Made by a program: the position numbers and the translations under genes
Part shown: one piece after another, positions 6,522-8,221 of the stretch
Layout of the letters: the number at the start of each line of letters is the position of its first letter
Position numbering within the stretch: the stretch's first letter is position 1
The notes under the pieces: generated by a model
Databases searched by the model: none
Seen by the model: only the letters and a program-made list of their open reading frames with translations
What the model was told of the DNA's origin: nothing
From: AV133 sp035567015
GTDB taxonomy: Bacteria > Verrucomicrobiota > Verrucomicrobiia > Chthoniobacterales > UBA10450
Direction: 5' to 3'
NCBI GenBank assembly: GCA_035567015.1
Contig: DATMPQ010000149.1
Span: 1 to 8,221, forward strand
Length of the DNA stretch: 8,221 nt

Positions 6522-6628
6522 CGAATGTCTAAGACGAAGGAATGACGAAACCCCGATAGCAATACGTGTTCGTGACGGTTTCGCCATTTGAGCATTCGGA
6601 TTTCATTCGTCATTTGTGCTTCGTCATT
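6517..6628. repeat. Inverted heptamer array in the convergent spacer, possible two-way terminator
   Basis: AATGACG units occur at 6517-6523 and 6541-6547 on the plus strand, and at 6628-6622 and 6614-6608 on the minus strand, the latter pair 14 bases (two units) apart. Perfect pairings include 6517-6527 with 6604-6614 (11 bases) and 6541-6549 with 6620-6628 (9 bases); an inner pairing 6541-6552 with 6577-6588 has one G-U type mismatch. The element reaches from the nfo stop (6519-6521) to the edge of the DUF4870 stop (6630-6628), so it fills the space between two converging genes. It lacks a U-tract, so terminator function is only inferred. Confidence 0.8.
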
Positions 6629-6984
6629 TACTTGATCAGCCGGATCGTAATCGGATAGCGATAAAGCTTCCCCTCACTTGCCTGAATAGAGGCAACGATC
6701 ACCAGCACCAGATTCAAAATGTGGAGAATGCCGAGGATCACAAACCCGATTAGGACGAGGCATAGCACGCCAGCGATCAAGTTGTAGATCAACATCGAGA
6801 TCTGAAAATTAAGCGACTCTTTGCCATGGGCGTCGATTTCAGGGGAATCCCCGCGCTTGGCCAGCCAGACGATGAGCGGACCGAGAATATGGCCGGCCCA
6901 TGGGACAAAAAATCCGACTAAAGCGCTGGCGTGGCAGAGCACCGGCCAGGTCCGCGTGTTTGATGAAGATGTCGATGTTTCCAT
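6628..6984 (-). CDS. DUF4870 family small membrane protein
   Basis: The product has 118 residues with about three hydrophobic segments (roughly 14-42, 60-80 and 82-101). The family hallmark HGKESLNFQIS (53-63) follows the first hydrophobic hairpin, and the C-terminus has the usual YRYPITIRLI ending (108-117). The N-terminus is a polar serine/threonine tail. DUF4870 proteins are small Tic20-like inner-membrane proteins of unknown function. A good Shine-Dalgarno (GAAAGG, 8 bases before the ATG) supports the start. It lies 39 bases downstream of murA on the same strand, so the two may be co-transcribed, and its stop codon overlaps the outer edge of the convergent repeat array. Confidence 0.9.
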   Translation of the reverse strand: METSTSSSNTRTWPVLCHASALVGFFVPWAGHILGPLIVWLAKRGDSPEIDAHGKESLNFQISMLIYNLIAGVLCLVLIGFVILGILHILNLVLVIVASIQASEGKLYRYPITIRLIK

Positions 6985-6992
6985 TGTTTTAG

Positions 6993-6998
6993 CCTTTC
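6993..6998 (-). promoter_or_regulatory. Shine-Dalgarno of the DUF4870 gene
   Basis: On the minus strand the sequence reads GAAAGG, then 8 bases, then ATG at 6984-6982. It is one of few clear ribosome binding sites in the window; most other starts lack one. Confidence 0.65.
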
Positions 6999-7023
6999 TT
7001 CCGCTCGCCGCGGCGGGCTTGCG

Positions 7024-8221
7024 CTACGTTCCTTTCACACGCTCAATGTGCGCGCCGAGCTCGCTCAGTTTTTCATCGAGATGTTCGTAACCTCGATCAA
7101 TGTGATAAACGCGACCCACTTCGGTAATTCCCTCCGCCTTCAACCCGGCGAGGACGAGCGCGGCCGAGGCGCGCAGATCGCTCGCCATCACCGGGGCGCC
7201 AAAGAGACGATCGACGCCTTGGATCACCGCGGTCGCACCTTCCAACTGCATTTGCGCACCCATGCGTTTGAGTTCCGCAACGTGCATATAGCGTTGTGGG
7301 AAAATATTTTCCGTGACGACGCTGATGCCATCGTTCGTTGAAAGTAGCGCGCACATCTGCGCCTGCATATCGGTCGGAAAACCTGGATACGGTTCGGTGA
7401 CAAGCTCAAGCGGCGAGGCCACGCCATTGGGTGAAACCGAAATCGTGTGGTCGCCGATGTCGATGGGAAAGCCACAATTTTCCAGTGCGCTCGTGACCGC
7501 TGTAAGGTGTTCCGGCTCGACGCGTTTGACCGTGATGCCATTTCCGCAAATCGCGCCCGCCACCAGAAAGGTTCCCGCCTCGATCCGGTCCGGAATGATG
7601 TCGTGCTCCGCACCATGCAACTCAGCCACCCCTTCGATGATCAAGCGACGTGTTCCCGCGCCTTGGATTTTCGCGCCCATCTTGTTGAGGAAATTTGCAA
7701 GATCGACAACTTCCGGTTCCTGGGCTGCGCCTTCGATCACGGTTGTCCCTTCCGTGAGCACCGCGGCCATCATGACGTTATCCGTGCCGAGAACCGTCGG
7801 GCCAAATTTCCCGCGCAAATTGATCACGGCGCCGCTCAATTTCGGCGCAAAGACTTTTACGTCTCCGCCGTCCAGACGTACCGCCGCACCGAGCGCTTCG
7901 AACCCTTTAAGATGCAGATCGATCGGCCGATCGCCGATGATACATCCGCCCGGCATTGAGACCGTCGCCTCCTTGCAACGACCAAGCAGCGGGCCAATCA
8001 CACAAACCGAGGCGCGCATCTTGCGCACCACGTCGTAGGGCGCGACAGACTTCACCCTGTCCGCCGTCACGCTCACCGTTCCGCTGGCGCGTTCCACTTC
8101 CGCGCCGAGGTGCGTCAAAATTTGCACCATGTAATTCGTGTCGCTCAAATCTGGCACGCGATGAATGGTGCATGGCTCGCGTGTGAGCAGCGTCGCGGCC
8201 AGGATCGGCAGGGCCGAGTTT
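7024..8221 (-). CDS. murA: UDP-N-acetylglucosamine 1-carboxyvinyltransferase (5' end beyond window)
   Basis: MurA transfers enolpyruvate from PEP to UDP-GlcNAc, the first committed step of peptidoglycan synthesis, in the cytoplasm. The frame is open from the window edge and gives 398 residues, starting NSALPILAATLLTREP, which corresponds to the region just after the conserved SGAK; about 20 N-terminal residues are missing. The base at 8221 is compatible with a Lys AAA/AAG-type codon at that point. Key elements in fragment numbering: MRASVCVIGPLLGR (68-81), the PEP-binding loop PGGCIIGDRPIDLHL with catalytic C93 and R98, GTDNVMMAA (145-153), and PGFPTDMQAQ with the general-base Asp at 284, 191 residues after the Cys as in E. 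coli MurA (190). VYHIDRGYEHLDEKL near the C-terminus is also typical. A GTG at 8157 within VPDLSDTNY is an internal valine, not the start. Because the Cys is present, fosfomycin sensitivity of the enzyme is expected. Confidence 0.97.
   Translation of the reverse strand, partial: NSALPILAATLLTREPCTIHRVPDLSDTNYMVQILTHLGAEVERASGTVSVTADRVKSVAPYDVVRKMRASVCVIGPLLGRCKEATVSMPGGCIIGDRPIDLHLKGFEALGAAVRLDGGDVKVFAPKLSGAVINLRGKFGPTVLGTDNVMMAAVLTEGTTVIEGAAQEPEVVDLANFLNKMGAKIQGAGTRRLIIEGVAELHGAEHDIIPDRIEAGTFLVAGAICGNGITVKRVEPEHLTAVTSALENCGFPIDIGDHTISVSPNGVASPLELVTEPYPGFPTDMQAQMCALLSTNDGISVVTENIFPQRYMHVAELKRMGAQMQLEGATAVIQGVDRLFGAPVMASDLRASAALVLAGLKAEGITEVGRVYHIDRGYEHLDEKLSELGAHIERVKGT

Noticed and set aside
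7004..7019. GC-rich self-complementary stretch (CGCCGCGGCG) between murA and the DUF4870 gene
   Set aside because: The palindrome has no loop, so it is a poor hairpin, and there is no following U-tract; probably chance in GC-rich DNA.
7313..8038. Long plus-strand open frame (241 codons) over murA
   Set aside because: It is an antisense shadow of murA: the minus-strand frame matches MurA along its whole length including catalytic residues.

Overview
The window reads as ordinary chromosomal DNA from a moderately GC-rich, Gram-negative-type bacterium, most likely a soil verrucomicrobium of the Chthoniobacterales/Spartobacteria kind. That placement is inferred from the style of the proteins (AccA, an AsmA-like protein, a DUF420/DUF2007 pair) and from short palindromic repeat arrays packed between genes. 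It is not proven here. I see no rRNA, tRNA, CRISPR array, insertion sequence, phage gene or defence module. Gene density is very high and no gene-free stretch exceeds about 115 bases.

Layout. (1) Positions 1-3104, minus strand, probably one operon read right to left: a four-helix DUF420 membrane protein (3104-2652), a DUF2007 plus zinc-ribbon protein (2604-2152), a membrane-anchored LysM protein whose C-terminal domain looks like a catalytically dead L,D-transpeptidase (2060-1221), accA for the acetyl-CoA carboxylase alpha subunit (1215-229), and the start of an exported hypothetical protein running off the left edge (227-1). The last three genes are separated by 5 and 1 bases, so they are probably translationally coupled. 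(2) Positions 3181-6521, plus strand: a large AsmA-like envelope protein (3181-5577) followed after 26 bases by deoxyribonuclease IV, nfo (5604-6521). (3) Positions 6628-8221, minus strand: murA, lacking its N-terminus at the right edge (8221-7024), then a small DUF4870 membrane protein (6984-6628).

Functionally this is an envelope-biased housekeeping neighbourhood: malonyl-CoA supply for fatty acids (AccA), the first committed step of peptidoglycan synthesis (MurA), a cell-wall-binding LysM protein, an AsmA-like protein of the lipid-transport superfamily, and small membrane proteins. One DNA repair enzyme sits among them.

The most unusual signal is in the spacers. The divergent spacer (3111-3173), the asmA-like/nfo junction (5571-5675) and the convergent spacer (6517-6628) each hold an inverted pair of degenerate 7- or 8-base tandem repeats, each with its own unit. 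One of them supplies the extra N-terminal codons of nfo. No wholly new biological system can be supported from this window. The inactive-looking transpeptidase domain and the three phased inverted repeat arrays are the points most worth following.
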